Below, piece after piece: positions 45,312 through 54,631 of a stretch of DNA of 64,000 nt. The notes beneath the pieces were generated by a model that did not search any database, was not told where the DNA came from, and saw nothing but the letters and a program-made list of their open reading frames with translations. The DNA comes from Bin55 sp965205545 (lineage in GTDB: Bacteria > Pseudomonadota > Gammaproteobacteria > Pseudomonadales > Azotimanducaceae): positions 682,001 to 746,000 of the forward strand of contig OZ242170.1 in assembly GCA_965205545.1 (NCBI GenBank), given 5' to 3'. Both the position numbers and the translations under genes were made by a program. Each line of letters starts with the position of its first letter. Position 1 is the stretch's first letter.

Positions 45312-47369
45312 TTGAAGGAAATCTACGGCTGGGTAAACTGGTTCAATGAGTTTGGAACAAAAATTGCTCAAAATGAACCCAAGTACATGATTGACCGTGC
45401 CATGCAAATTCCTTGGAGCATCGACAAGTCAACGAATTCTCCGATTTACGACCATAAACTATTCAGCTGGGGAAGTGAAAATGTAGATCCATTTTCCTTT
45501 ATATATACCGCTGCATCGATAGCAGATTCTCTACCCGTTGTAGAAAGAGTCTTTGAAGCGATTACAAACATTTTTGAATTAACTAATCAGCTACAGTACG
45601 ACACGTTGGAAAATTTCGTTTTCCCGGTACCATATCGAGGTAATCTATTTTTTCACGATGGCCAGGGCCATTTTGAAACTAAATTATTGTGGAATTTCTT
45701 TAGATCTATAGTATTAGATCCCGATTCCGTAGACGGAAATGAATTCGAAAGAGTATTGTCTATAAAGAAGGTAGGAGTAGCAAAGCTCACTCAGGCGATG
45801 TTTCTACTTAATCCAAGCTACTTCCTTCCAATTGATCAAATTACCAAAAGAAAAAAATTCGGCCTCTTTAAGGGAATCGATAACAAATCAAATATTTCGT
45901 GGGAGGAGTACATAAGTAGACTTGATGAAGTTAGATCAAAATTTCCAGAATGCGAATTCTATGAGATGAATTTTTTGCTCTATAAGTTGGCGTCAACGCA
46001 ACTTTCTATCGACTCCCGTCGTTACTTTCAAATAAGTACTAATGTTTATAATGATGGAAAAGACTATTGGGAAGATTTTCAAAATAATCACTATGTATAT
46101 GTGGGAGGATTTCCAGAAAAAAGAAGATATAACGTTTGGGAGCCACAACCAGGTAACTTAGTGTTAGTACGAAAAGGTCAGCATGAAACGAAGGGCATTG
46201 GAGTTGTCCATAAGAACGACTATGGAAAGGAATACGATTCCAATCATCGGATCCACGTCGTCTGGATTAACAAGCGAACTTCAAGGACCTCGGATCAATT
46301 ACCCCAGTCGGGTTTTTCGCGAGCGAATAAAGTTGAGCTGATCTATCGTAGTCTTCCCGACTACCAACCCACATTCGAGTTGCTGGATCGCGTTGCAGGT
46401 CCAAAAGCAACTCCCTACTCCTATCCATTGAATCAAATTCTCTTTGGCCCACCTGGTACTGGAAAAACATGGACTGCTGAGAGACTCGCCGTGGGCATTA
46501 TCGACAACCTGTCTTCTCAAGAAGTGGCAGATGACTTCAGGTCTAGATATGTGGAGCTCGCATCAACCAATGGGCAAATAGCAATGGTGACGTTTCACCA
46601 AAATTTCGCCTACGAGGATTTTATAGAAGGGATTAGGCCTGAATTGCAGGTCTCGAAAGAGCCCCGGTACGTGTTGCACCAGGGAATTCTCAAGCGTATC
46701 AGTGACGATGCAAGAATCGACTCAGACAGTCGTTATGTGCTAATCATTGACGAAATCAATAGGGGCAACATCGCAAAGATCTTTGGTGAATTGATCACTC
46801 TGATCGAAGAACCCCGGCGTAGAGGAAACGAGCACGAAACCCAATCAACACTCTCCTACTCAGGGGAACTATTTGGAGTACCCAACAACCTTTACATCAT
46901 TGGCACAATGAACACCGCGGATAGGTCCATTCAACTGTTGGATACAGCCTTGAGACGCCGGTTCAAGTTTGTAGAGCTAATGCCAGACTGCGAACACGAA
47001 TCCATTAACAGGGATTGCGGTGGGGTAGATTGTTCAAGAATGCTTAAAGCAATGAATAAGAAGATCCAAGCCCTGATTGACCGCGAACATCAAGTGGGAC
47101 ACACCTATCTATTTGACGTTGCCACAATCGAAGACCTTGCCGAGAGGTTCAAGCATCGGATCTTCCCGTTGCTTCAGGAGTACTTCTTTGACGATTGGTC
47201 CAAGATTAAGACAGTTCTTGGCGGAAACGGGTTTGTATCTGAGGCACGCATTACGGAATTGAATAAAGAAACGCACTCGGATGACGCTCTCCAAGTGGTC
47301 TACGAACGAATCCCAATCGACAGCGAGCATTGGACAGATCCAGAACAATACAGAAAGATTTACGAGTAG
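45312..47369 (+). CDS. mcrB: McrB-like AAA+ GTPase, motor of a restriction nuclease
   Basis: A 685-residue protein. The AAA+ module has Walker A GPPGTGKT (379-386), Walker B with LIIDEINRGN (around 480), and the GTP-specificity motif NTAD (534-537) in MNTADRSIQLLD, followed by the arginine-rich LRRRF. The N-terminal 370 residues contain a helical domain (LTQAMFLLNPSYFLPID) and a possible PUA/EVE-like DNA-base reader (about 245-345, VYVGGF...GNLVLVRKGQHETKGIG). Start TTG has AAGGAG 6 bases upstream. The 5' half of the gene is clearly A+T-rich compared with its 3' half and with neighbours, suggesting separate acquisition. Forms a pair with mcrC. Confidence 0.9.
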   Translation: MKEIYGWVNWFNEFGTKIAQNEPKYMIDRAMQIPWSIDKSTNSPIYDHKLFSWGSENVDPFSFIYTAASIADSLPVVERVFEAITNIFELTNQLQYDTLENFVFPVPYRGNLFFHDGQGHFETKLLWNFFRSIVLDPDSVDGNEFERVLSIKKVGVAKLTQAMFLLNPSYFLPIDQITKRKKFGLFKGIDNKSNISWEEYISRLDEVRSKFPECEFYEMNFLLYKLASTQLSIDSRRYFQISTNVYNDGKDYWEDFQNNHYVYVGGFPEKRRYNVWEPQPGNLVLVRKGQHETKGIGVVHKNDYGKEYDSNHRIHVVWINKRTSRTSDQLPQSGFSRANKVELIYRSLPDYQPTFELLDRVAGPKATPYSYPLNQILFGPPGTGKTWTAERLAVGIIDNLSSQEVADDFRSRYVELASTNGQIAMVTFHQNFAYEDFIEGIRPELQVSKEPRYVLHQGILKRISDDARIDSDSRYVLIIDEINRGNIAKIFGELITLIEEPRRRGNEHETQSTLSYSGELFGVPNNLYIIGTMNTADRSIQLLDTALRRRFKFVELMPDCEHESINRDCGGVDCSRMLKAMNKKIQALIDREHQVGHTYLFDVATIEDLAERFKHRIFPLLQEYFFDDWSKIKTVLGGNGFVSEARITELNKETHSDDALQVVYERIPIDSEHWTDPEQYRKIYE

Positions 47370-47404
47370 CGGAAATATATTGCCACGCGCTACGCTAACC
47401 TAGC

Positions 47405-48628
47405 ATGGGAGCCGTAACGACAGTTCTTGTGGAGCACGAGTCCATCGATTCCACAATTCTTCCTCACGACGATTACGAGTATCTGCAAACGCTCGTCCCT
47501 GACGTATTGAAGTACAAAAACGGTGGGCTTGCTGCGAGCAATTGGGTAGGCATCCTAACGACTCCTAAGGGATCGGTCGTGGAAATCCTTCCCAAAATAG
47601 ACTTGACCACAAACGGCACGATGGAATTGTCTGGCACCCGTGAAGCCTTTCTGAGGATGCTTCGGAGGTCGCGATCGATGCCTCGACAGGCGTCCGAAAG
47701 CCTCATACGTCACCTGAAGCAATTTCCAATGCTCACGATCTTCATTCGCCAGTTCCTGCAAAATCTAGCAAATCTGGCGCATGAGGGTCTTGCACGCAAA
47801 TATGTTCTCACGAGCGCCAATCTGCCTTTTGTACGAGGCCGTCTGCTATTCAGGGATCACGTCCGATTAAATCACTCAAACCATGCCATGTCCTACGTTG
47901 AATTTAGCGAGTTGAGCGAGAACCGACCCGTGAATCGACTTATCGCATCAACGCTCAATAGGTTGGATTCAATTGTCGACGACGCAACCAATCGTAAGCT
48001 GCTGAACAGCTTAAAGGTCTTGTTCGCAGACGTTCCGCAATCCCACAATGTGGCCGCAGACTGGAAGAGACATCATGTCGACAGATCCATGAAACACTAT
48101 ACGAACGTAATGCAGTGGATTGGTCTTTTCCTGTTTAACAAAGGTCTCGCTACCTATGCTGGTCAACACCCCAATCTCTCGCTGCTGTTTCCAATGGAAG
48201 CGGTCTTCGAAGACTTCGTTTCCGACAGCATGTCCCGCTACCAAACTCAGTTTTCGGTAAAGACGCAGCATCCGCAGGAATACCTTGCAAGCTTGGTCGA
48301 CGAACGCAGTATGTTCCTCACCAAACCCGATATCGCGCTATTAAATGACAAGAGTGTTCAGTTCGTTCTTGACGCAAAGTGGAAGCGACTAGACCAAGAG
48401 AATCCGAAAAGGAACTACGAAATCTCTCAATCGGACCTCTACCAGCTCTACACTTATGGGAAAAGGTATGGGTGCGAAGCCGTCGCTCTGATCTATCCAA
48501 AAACACGTGGATTCACACGCACGCTTCGCTACAAGTTCTTCGACGACTTGACATTGGTTTGCTATCCCTTTGATGTTGTAGACCCATCGCGATCCGTCGA
48601 AGACTTGGTTGCTCAACTCCAATCCTGA
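47405..48628 (+). CDS. mcrC: McrC-like restriction endonuclease subunit
   Basis: A 407-residue partner of McrB. The N-terminal part contains the McrB-interacting region (LAASNWVGILTTPKGSVVEILPKID). The C-terminal PD-(D/E)xK nuclease shows KPDIALL (about 307) and VLDAKWK (about 321-326). It begins 35 bases after mcrB. In McrBC, GTP hydrolysis by McrB drives translocation and McrC cuts DNA with modified sites; in LlaJI-type systems McrBC homologues cut unmodified DNA and a methyltransferase protects the host. The presence of a methyltransferase gene next door leaves both readings open. Confidence 0.9.
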   Translation: MGAVTTVLVEHESIDSTILPHDDYEYLQTLVPDVLKYKNGGLAASNWVGILTTPKGSVVEILPKIDLTTNGTMELSGTREAFLRMLRRSRSMPRQASESLIRHLKQFPMLTIFIRQFLQNLANLAHEGLARKYVLTSANLPFVRGRLLFRDHVRLNHSNHAMSYVEFSELSENRPVNRLIASTLNRLDSIVDDATNRKLLNSLKVLFADVPQSHNVAADWKRHHVDRSMKHYTNVMQWIGLFLFNKGLATYAGQHPNLSLLFPMEAVFEDFVSDSMSRYQTQFSVKTQHPQEYLASLVDERSMFLTKPDIALLNDKSVQFVLDAKWKRLDQENPKRNYEISQSDLYQLYTYGKRYGCEAVALIYPKTRGFTRTLRYKFFDDLTLVCYPFDVVDPSRSVEDLVAQLQS

Positions 48629-48870
48629 TCCAACAGACACAGCAAGAGCGTTTAGACCGCATCAGATCGCTTGCAACAATGATCAGCGGAGCGATGTAGC
48701 AAGGTTTTAGATGTGATCGATGTGGCGACGCGTGTTGGGCAGACCAGCACAACAGTCCACACCATTCGAGAGAATTTCTACACACTCCATACAATTTGCA
48801 TCGAGTATGCTTGGGTGGAGCTAGCTTAACTACGAAAGAAACGACGGTCAGTTGGGAAACTTGGTCGTAT

Positions 48871-49794
48871 CTACGTCCATTGTGATCTGCCAATCGCCAG
48901 TTTCGTTTCAGTGAAATCCAACAGCACGGAGACGCATTCCTCGGGCTCCTCAAGCTGCAGAAAGTGGGTGGTATCAGGAATAAAGTCGTAGTTCAGAGCA
49001 AGTATTTCGTCCATTGCCACCGTTGGCAGGAACGAGTTCGGGGCGACCGGGTCACTGCCGATCACTTTTACGGGACATTTCAGCGCTTCAATGTCGACCT
49101 TAGACGCGTAGCGAAATCCCTGCTCAGCAATACGCGCTTCGTATTCCGGCGGGCACCGCAATGTACATGTCGTACCGTTTTCTACCGGTCGAGTTGTGGC
49201 CTGTGCAATGAGCTCTGCAACTCCTGGTCGCAACAATTGAAATGCAGGTGCCGTACTCAACCGTGCTGCAAAAGACTGCCACGACTCAAATGAACTACGT
49301 CGGCGTAGCGCAACTTCAACCATGCCTTGCATCGTATTCATCAGGCGTTCTTTGTGAACGGGATTACAGCCTGGCGGACATATAAATGGGTCGAACAGCA
49401 CAAGTCCTGCAAATGAACCGCCACCCGAGCATGCCTCTATCATCGCAGTCTGGCCAGACACCGAATGGAATACGCCGATAGCTGGTTTTGAGTCAAAGCA
49501 TCTCTCGATTTCAATTGCCACTCTCGCCATATCGCTTACGAATATTGGAATCGAGTGTGAATCCTCTGGTCCTAGAGCGTTCCAACCGTGGTTGCGAAGA
49601 TCGAATACAACGACGTCGAACCTCTCCGTTAACAGGGACCAGAACGGATAATAGGCGTCTACAGCAAAACCATTGGCGTGACTCAAGACGAGGCGGATTC
49701 CATTAGGATTGCCGTGACGTCGGAGCTTGATTATTGAACCATCGTCCATTCGCGCCTGCCCTACGGCTAGTGGCTCTGGCACTGTCCACTTCAT
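48871..49794 (-). CDS. Alpha/beta hydrolase
   Basis: A 307-residue hydrolase. The oxyanion region is LSHANGF, the strand-turn-helix VVFDLRNHGWN is typical, and the nucleophile elbow is FHSVSGQ (Ser in S-V-S-G). The C-terminal catalytic His is in PDTTHFLQLEEPEE, and Asp is in KVIGSDP. Residues 100-220 form a cap. It resembles serine ester or epoxide hydrolases of small molecules. Isolated gene; the 3' neighbour is the convergent McrC gene. Confidence 0.87.
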   Translation of the reverse strand: MKWTVPEPLAVGQARMDDGSIIKLRRHGNPNGIRLVLSHANGFAVDAYYPFWSLLTERFDVVVFDLRNHGWNALGPEDSHSIPIFVSDMARVAIEIERCFDSKPAIGVFHSVSGQTAMIEACSGGGSFAGLVLFDPFICPPGCNPVHKERLMNTMQGMVEVALRRRSSFESWQSFAARLSTAPAFQLLRPGVAELIAQATTRPVENGTTCTLRCPPEYEARIAEQGFRYASKVDIEALKCPVKVIGSDPVAPNSFLPTVAMDEILALNYDFIPDTTHFLQLEEPEECVSVLLDFTETKLAIGRSQWT

Positions 49795-49973
49795 GTCTGA
49801 TTGCGCATGTGTTGCAGCCTCACCCTCGTAATAGGCATAACAATTTGGTCAATTTGGATCGAGCTTTCAATTGTTCAGTGCACTTTTGCCCAGACTGCTG
49901 TGCCACGCAAAATTGATACTTTTAGGGTAATTCTCGTGTTTTGTCTGGTGGAAGAGTGCTATATACCGTAAGA

Positions 49974-50002
49974 GGCGCTGAAACCTTTTCGGTCTCACCG
50001 CC
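49974..50002 (-). other. Intergenic hairpin
   Basis: A 12-bp stem with two mismatches (49974-49985 with 49991-50002) and a 5-base loop TTTTC. Downstream of the helical-repeat gene and of the stronger hairpin at 50169-50207. It could be a second terminator or part of a small RNA. Confidence 0.4.
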
Positions 50003-50168
50003 CCTTCAGGTGCAGCCATCGCACATTGGCAAGGCTACACTAGGAGTATAGCACTGCTCTCGCTGTGAGTCTTAACTGATTCACACATTCAATTGCATTG
50101 ATTGAAAATGCGAACTAAACCTGATCCTTTCGTTACGAACTAGTGGGTCAGGTGCTTAGCAGGAAATA

Positions 50169-50207
50169 GACCGGGCTCGCCACCAATCAATGTCGGCTCG
50201 CCCGGTC
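50169..50207 (-). terminator. Terminator of helical-repeat paralogue 3
   Basis: An 8-bp perfect GC-rich stem (50169-50176 with 50200-50207) begins 27 bases after the stop of the 50234-52312 gene. On the minus strand it is followed by TATTTCCT. The loop is long (23 bases) and can pair partly with itself. Confidence 0.55.
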
Positions 50208-50233
50208 CGAGGGACGTCAATCGAGGATTCCTG

Positions 50234-52312
50234 CTATTCAGAATCCTCTTCTTCCTGTTTTACCGTGTTTACCTCGACCCGTTTGACGACTGTGGCTTCG
50301 CCGTCGCCAATTGCACCACTGAGTGCGTTGCCTATAGCACTTTCAAGTGCTTTTTCGAGTTCTCTCCCTATTGCTTCCGTGTCTATGGGCCTAGGGGTTT
50401 CTCTAACCGATAGACTAGACAGTTCGTCTGGTGTTATTGTGCGACTTGTAACCATTACATCGCCGTCACTAAATTGGATGAATGACCCTCCTCCTAGGTA
50501 GCTGGTAAGCTGCTTTAGTTGTTCATCGTCAAGTATCTGTGCGTGTAGCGCATTGTGCGTCAACAGGTTCATTGCAGCTTGTGTACGTAGTTCAGGAGTT
50601 GAAATACTCGCTATCGAATCGAACATTACTTCCGGTTCCTCTTTAGCCCACAGGTTTAGAACAGTGTTGAAGTAGCCGCTTTGTGAGTCTTCGGGCAATT
50701 GCTCTCCAAGTTTGAGCGCTCGATCATACTCACCAACCAGAACTAGCTCTTTGCCGACGGACCTGTACGCCTCAAGCAACGTGTAGCCGTCGCGCACTAG
50801 AGACAACATTTCAAGCGCCTTGGTTATGTCAACTCTCGCGATTTGAGCAACAACATCCGCTTCCAATCCTCGCTCGCGACCACGCGCATCACTGCCCATG
50901 GGCTGAATCAACGCGGTTTGAAATGCCAATTCGGGATCCTTGGCAGCGAGCTCTCGCAAAATAATGGCAAGTACATCGTGCCGAGTTCGCTCATCAGATA
51001 ATTGCGAGGACGTTGCCCAATCCAGTGCTTCGTAAACATCTATCTGTGCCCAATTTGTAGCGATTGTCTTGGCAAGTTCGCGCTTTTGCTTTGAGTCTTC
51101 CAATGTGGACAAGAACTGAATTGCGTCCGCCGGCGAGGAGCGCGCAATCGCGAGCATCGCCTGTTCTTCACCTTTTTCGCGCAATCTCTCGGGCAAGAGT
51201 TCGAGATTGTCAAACACACCTTGGGGGTCGTTTTCTGCCCATGCAGCTATTAGGGTTTCCAGCAGACTCGAGCGCACGCTGCTCTTGTTGAGATTCGAAA
51301 CCGCATTGAAGGCGACCAATGGATCCAATCCAGCCCAAACTCCTACGATTGCTGGGAGGGCAATTTCTTGAGCATCGCGATCAAGGAACATCGCTTCCTG
51401 GAAAGCACCTTGAGGATCTCGCTGAGCCGCATTGTGCAGTACAGAGAGGAGGATGGCGTTTCGAGTGCTGTTCTCAATGTTTGAGTCATTGATCTGGTTG
51501 AGGGCTCGAACCCCTTCCTTGTCCACCAGTGCCTTAGCAACCTGCAATAACGTCCCCAACTGGGCAACGTCTTCGTGACCATCGTTAATCAGTGCATTCC
51601 ATGCAGCAGCGGGATTGTCAATGGATGTGGAAGCAACTGCATCGTCTCGCAGATCCAAAGCGTATTGCTCGTTTCCAAGCTGCTTCGCAATCTGGCGTTG
51701 AAGACCCTCTGACAAGTCGTCGCGTGTATTGAGAATGCCTCGCAACGCCGCAAGCTTTTGCGACTCGTCCAAGGAGCCGGCATGTGCTACGGCATCGTCC
51801 AAGTTTGTGGACGCCCACTCGCCAAACACTGTCGACGTTAGTCGGTCACGGCGCAGCCCCGGTTGTTCATTGACGTAAGTCATCGCGCGTTTTGGATTCA
51901 GTGAAGCCAATCGTTGAATCAAGGTTTTCTCTGCGACTCCGCGCTGATTGGCGGAGCTTATGCTGTCAAGGTGCTCCAACAGATTAGTAAGTTGGGACTC
52001 GCTTGCCTCCGCGACGAGACCATGGAGCAAGACTTTCCTATCAGAGTCGCTCGGATAGCCGGAGATATCACTCAAGCTTCCTATTGGGTCTGAATTCGGC
52101 CCACGTGGTGAGTCCGATGAAGAATCTCCCACGACTCTAGATCCTGTCGTGGATCCAGTGTCAAGACTCCCAGTTTCAACGGTTTGGTCTTGTGATTGAC
52201 CGTTTCCGTTCAATAGAGCAATGGATACGAAAGCCGACAGTGAAGCCCCAACTACAACTCCTACTGCAACCAAAGCTATTGAACGTACTCGCCCAGACGC
52301 TACTGCATTCAT
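50234..52312 (-). CDS. Membrane-anchored helical-repeat protein, paralogue 3
   Basis: A 692-residue intact paralogue of the genes at 10540-12534 and 12789-14672. One transmembrane helix (about 10-34), Gly/Ser/Asp-rich linker (to about 75), then helical repeats with WAxxDPxxA signatures (WAGLDPLVAFNAV, WAENDPQGVFDNL, WAQIDVYEALDWA) and an acidic C-terminus (KQEEEDSE). It lies about 150 bases downstream of the ABC-2 permease gene on the same strand. Function unknown; a periplasmic scaffold is the simplest guess. Confidence 0.78.
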   Translation of the reverse strand: MNAVASGRVRSIALVAVGVVVGASLSAFVSIALLNGNGQSQDQTVETGSLDTGSTTGSRVVGDSSSDSPRGPNSDPIGSLSDISGYPSDSDRKVLLHGLVAEASESQLTNLLEHLDSISSANQRGVAEKTLIQRLASLNPKRAMTYVNEQPGLRRDRLTSTVFGEWASTNLDDAVAHAGSLDESQKLAALRGILNTRDDLSEGLQRQIAKQLGNEQYALDLRDDAVASTSIDNPAAAWNALINDGHEDVAQLGTLLQVAKALVDKEGVRALNQINDSNIENSTRNAILLSVLHNAAQRDPQGAFQEAMFLDRDAQEIALPAIVGVWAGLDPLVAFNAVSNLNKSSVRSSLLETLIAAWAENDPQGVFDNLELLPERLREKGEEQAMLAIARSSPADAIQFLSTLEDSKQKRELAKTIATNWAQIDVYEALDWATSSQLSDERTRHDVLAIILRELAAKDPELAFQTALIQPMGSDARGRERGLEADVVAQIARVDITKALEMLSLVRDGYTLLEAYRSVGKELVLVGEYDRALKLGEQLPEDSQSGYFNTVLNLWAKEEPEVMFDSIASISTPELRTQAAMNLLTHNALHAQILDDEQLKQLTSYLGGGSFIQFSDGDVMVTSRTITPDELSSLSVRETPRPIDTEAIGRELEKALESAIGNALSGAIGDGEATVVKRVEVNTVKQEEEDSE

Positions 52313-52461
52313 TTCTACCTCAAGAAGTATGAATTCCTCCCAGTTGGCTCCTAGATGCTGGGGAAATCAATAGCGTTACAAGTACTTGCTGAATCGGTGA
52401 TTCAAGAGGGACGAGTACTCCTCCCAGCTTCAGCTTTACTTTCTAGTGGTGCCGCAATTCA

Positions 52462-53277
52462 CTACACTTTTTTGTTGTGAAGTCGCCACAATGCCAGCAG
52501 CAGGAATATCACAGTCAAATCCATCGCGTACAAGGTCAGTACGCTCACAACGTCCCAGCCGTACTCGAGCGTGTTGCCAACAATCTGGTTGCGGACACCA
52601 TACAAACCAAAACTGGGAAGAGCAACGTACACGTTGTGGAAAACTGTGCCCGCAGTTAAGACTTGAAACGTCCAAATCAAGTAGCTGTAGAAGCTAAGCA
52701 ACGCGGCAAGAGAGTAGTGCATCACCGTAGCAAGCACGAATGCAAGCGAGCTCAACATTAGAAATAGGCAAAATGCAAGCCAAGGAACGGCGAGCGTTTC
52801 GGGAATTTCGAGGTCATACGCAACTGTGTAGATAGCTAACGCACCTCCGATTAGGGCTGCATACCCAAGCAGCAAGCCAATAACGCCCAGAAATTTGCCA
52901 GCAAGAAGTTGCCAACGCTTTATTGGCCGAGAGAGAATCAAGGCAAACGAGCCCCCGGAGTGTTCTCTCGACATTGCGAATGCCCCCGCCAGTATTGATA
53001 TTGCAACACCTCCAAAAAGAACAAGCTCGAAGAAGATTGCAAGAAGCTGCTTGATTTGCGCTAGCACGGCACGATCTTGAGCATCGGCCAGCAATTCTGC
53101 ACCGGATTCCGACCCAGAAACTGATGGGTCCGATGGATTCAATTCTTGGGCTATGTTTCCAACTATCACATAAAAACCCACCACAATGATGACTGCCACG
53201 ACAATAATCGCCAGCAATGATCGGCGACTTAGCATCGCTCGCAGGCTATCTCCCGCGATGGTAAGGACCTCAGCCAT
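52462..53277 (-). CDS. ABC-2 family transporter permease
   Basis: A 271-residue integral membrane protein with six likely transmembrane helices (for example about 18-38, 75-103, 125-155, 165-190, 195-225, 235-265) and a periplasmic loop after the first. The segment SREHSGGSFALILSRPIKRWQLLAGKFLG is the typical cytoplasmic coupling region of NosY/GldF-like permeases. It overlaps the ATPase gene by 8 bases. It probably exports a substrate or supports envelope maturation together with the TlpA protein upstream. Confidence 0.88.
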   Translation of the reverse strand: MAEVLTIAGDSLRAMLSRRSLLAIIVVAVIIVVGFYVIVGNIAQELNPSDPSVSGSESGAELLADAQDRAVLAQIKQLLAIFFELVLFGGVAISILAGAFAMSREHSGGSFALILSRPIKRWQLLAGKFLGVIGLLLGYAALIGGALAIYTVAYDLEIPETLAVPWLAFCLFLMLSSLAFVLATVMHYSLAALLSFYSYLIWTFQVLTAGTVFHNVYVALPSFGLYGVRNQIVGNTLEYGWDVVSVLTLYAMDLTVIFLLLALWRLHNKKV

Positions 53278-54004
53278 CGCTAGCAGCTTCCTTGCCGACG
53301 GCGTCGAGAAAGAGTTCGTCGAACTGTGCTTCGGTTTTCTCCTCCCACGTTCGAAGATCCTCTAGTCGTTTCAGCTCCCCTTGGTCCAGAATCGCCAATC
53401 GGTCGCACATCGGCCCTAGCTGAGATATGGCATGCGAAGCTAGGAAAACAGTGGTGCCTTGGTTTCTTAATTCACGAATAAGCTCACCAAACTCTGTTTG
53501 GTCCGATGTACTGAAATTTGACAGCGGCTCATCCAATATAAGGAGATCAGGATTACCCATTAGAGCTTGCGCTATCCCCAGCCGCTGTGTTGCACTTGGA
53601 GAGTACTTCGAAATCTTGCTTGCAGCATCATCCTTCAATCGGAAACGCTCAAGCAGATGGTCCGTTCGCCGCTCGCGCTCGGGACGATTAAGGCGAGACA
53701 GACGCCCGCAAAAGTCAAGCAGACGTCTACCCGTGTAGTATCGCGGCAAGCTAATGTCCTCGGGCAGGTAGCCTAGACGATGACGGTGAGTTGTATCGTT
53801 TGCGGGTTCGCCAAACAGCCGGGCAGTTCCGCGCGTTGGTTTCAAGAAATTCAGAAGCAATCGAATCGTAGTCGACTTTCCAGCGCCTTTAGGACCAAAC
53901 AGGCCGAAGACTTCGGAATCCTTCACCTCGAGGTCGAGTCCCTGAAGAGCAACCTTGTTCCGCCAAAATGTCTTGGCTAGATGCTCCGTGACGATGACGC
54001 TCAA
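53270..54004 (-). CDS. ABC transporter ATP-binding protein (NosF/GldA-like) with variant signature
   Basis: A 244-residue ATPase. Walker A GPKGAGKST (37-45), Walker B LLILDE (154-159) and switch His191 are intact. The ABC signature, usually YSKGMxQR in this subgroup, reads YSPSATQR (134-141), and the D-loop reads LSNFSTSD. ATP binding should be possible; the altered signature may weaken hydrolysis. It lies between a TlpA gene (9 bases upstream) and the permease gene (8-base overlap). Confidence 0.88.
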   Translation of the reverse strand: MSVIVTEHLAKTFWRNKVALQGLDLEVKDSEVFGLFGPKGAGKSTTIRLLLNFLKPTRGTARLFGEPANDTTHRHRLGYLPEDISLPRYYTGRRLLDFCGRLSRLNRPERERRTDHLLERFRLKDDAASKISKYSPSATQRLGIAQALMGNPDLLILDEPLSNFSTSDQTEFGELIRELRNQGTTVFLASHAISQLGPMCDRLAILDQGELKRLEDLRTWEEKTEAQFDELFLDAVGKEAASDG

Positions 54005-54013
54005 AACAAAATA

Positions 54014-54631
54014 TTAGGCGTTTGTGGAATTGGGTGAGGGCTCGTTAAGTAGTTCTCTTAGCAGCTTTCTTAGCCGTTGCTTTCGAAGATCAGCCTGACT
54101 CTGCGACATCGGATAGCCAATCTCAATGTGACGTGGGCGTCCGCTCTTGTCCACAACGATCAGCTGAGGTATGCCACCTACCCCGTAGAGGTCTTTAATT
54201 TCTTTGTCGGGGTCCATTACGACACGAAAGCTGTAGTCTTCTCTCTCCATGAAGTCTTGCACTTTGTCTACACGCTCTCCGACATTCACTGCCAAGACTT
54301 TGACACCCTCATCACCTAATTCCTTATGGATGTTTTGCAAATCCGGCATACCTTTAATGCATGGTTTGCACCAAGTTGCCCAGAAGTCGATCACTACGAC
54401 TTCATCACCTTGAAACTCAGACAGAGACACAAGGTTGCCGTCTAGTCCTACGCTCGAGAAATCCGGCATGGGTTCTCCGATTTCAAGCGTGCCAGCGCTT
54501 CGCAGGGATCCGCTACCCAATGCGGCGGCAGGCTCAAGTATTGCCTTGACTTCGTAGTGAACCCAGATCGTTCCGATTGCGAAAAGGAAGCCTCCACAAG
54601 CCAATCCTATTTTTCGTGCATCAATTTTCAT
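54014..54631 (-). CDS. Membrane-anchored TlpA/ResA-like thiol-disulfide oxidoreductase
   Basis: A 205-residue protein with an N-terminal anchor (IGLACGGFLFAIGTIWVHY) and a TlpA domain: IGEPMPDFSSVGLDG, redox motif WATWCKPCIKG and cis-Pro segment VGGIPQLIVVD. It faces the periplasm. First gene of an operon with the ABC-2 transporter, a layout like cytochrome c or nitrous oxide reductase maturation loci; no haem or copper-enzyme gene is in the window, so the target is unknown. Confidence 0.9.
   Translation of the reverse strand: MKIDARKIGLACGGFLFAIGTIWVHYEVKAILEPAAALGSGSLRSAGTLEIGEPMPDFSSVGLDGNLVSLSEFQGDEVVVIDFWATWCKPCIKGMPDLQNIHKELGDEGVKVLAVNVGERVDKVQDFMEREDYSFRVVMDPDKEIKDLYGVGGIPQLIVVDKSGRPRHIEIGYPMSQSQADLRKQRLRKLLRELLNEPSPNSTNA

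Larger units (their letters stand above)
49795..50233. other. Intergenic region between two minus-strand genes
   Basis: About 440 bases with no credible ORF. It contains two hairpins described separately (49974-50002 and 50169-50207), and must contain the promoter of the alpha/beta hydrolase gene at its left end, which I could not place with confidence. Confidence 0.5.
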
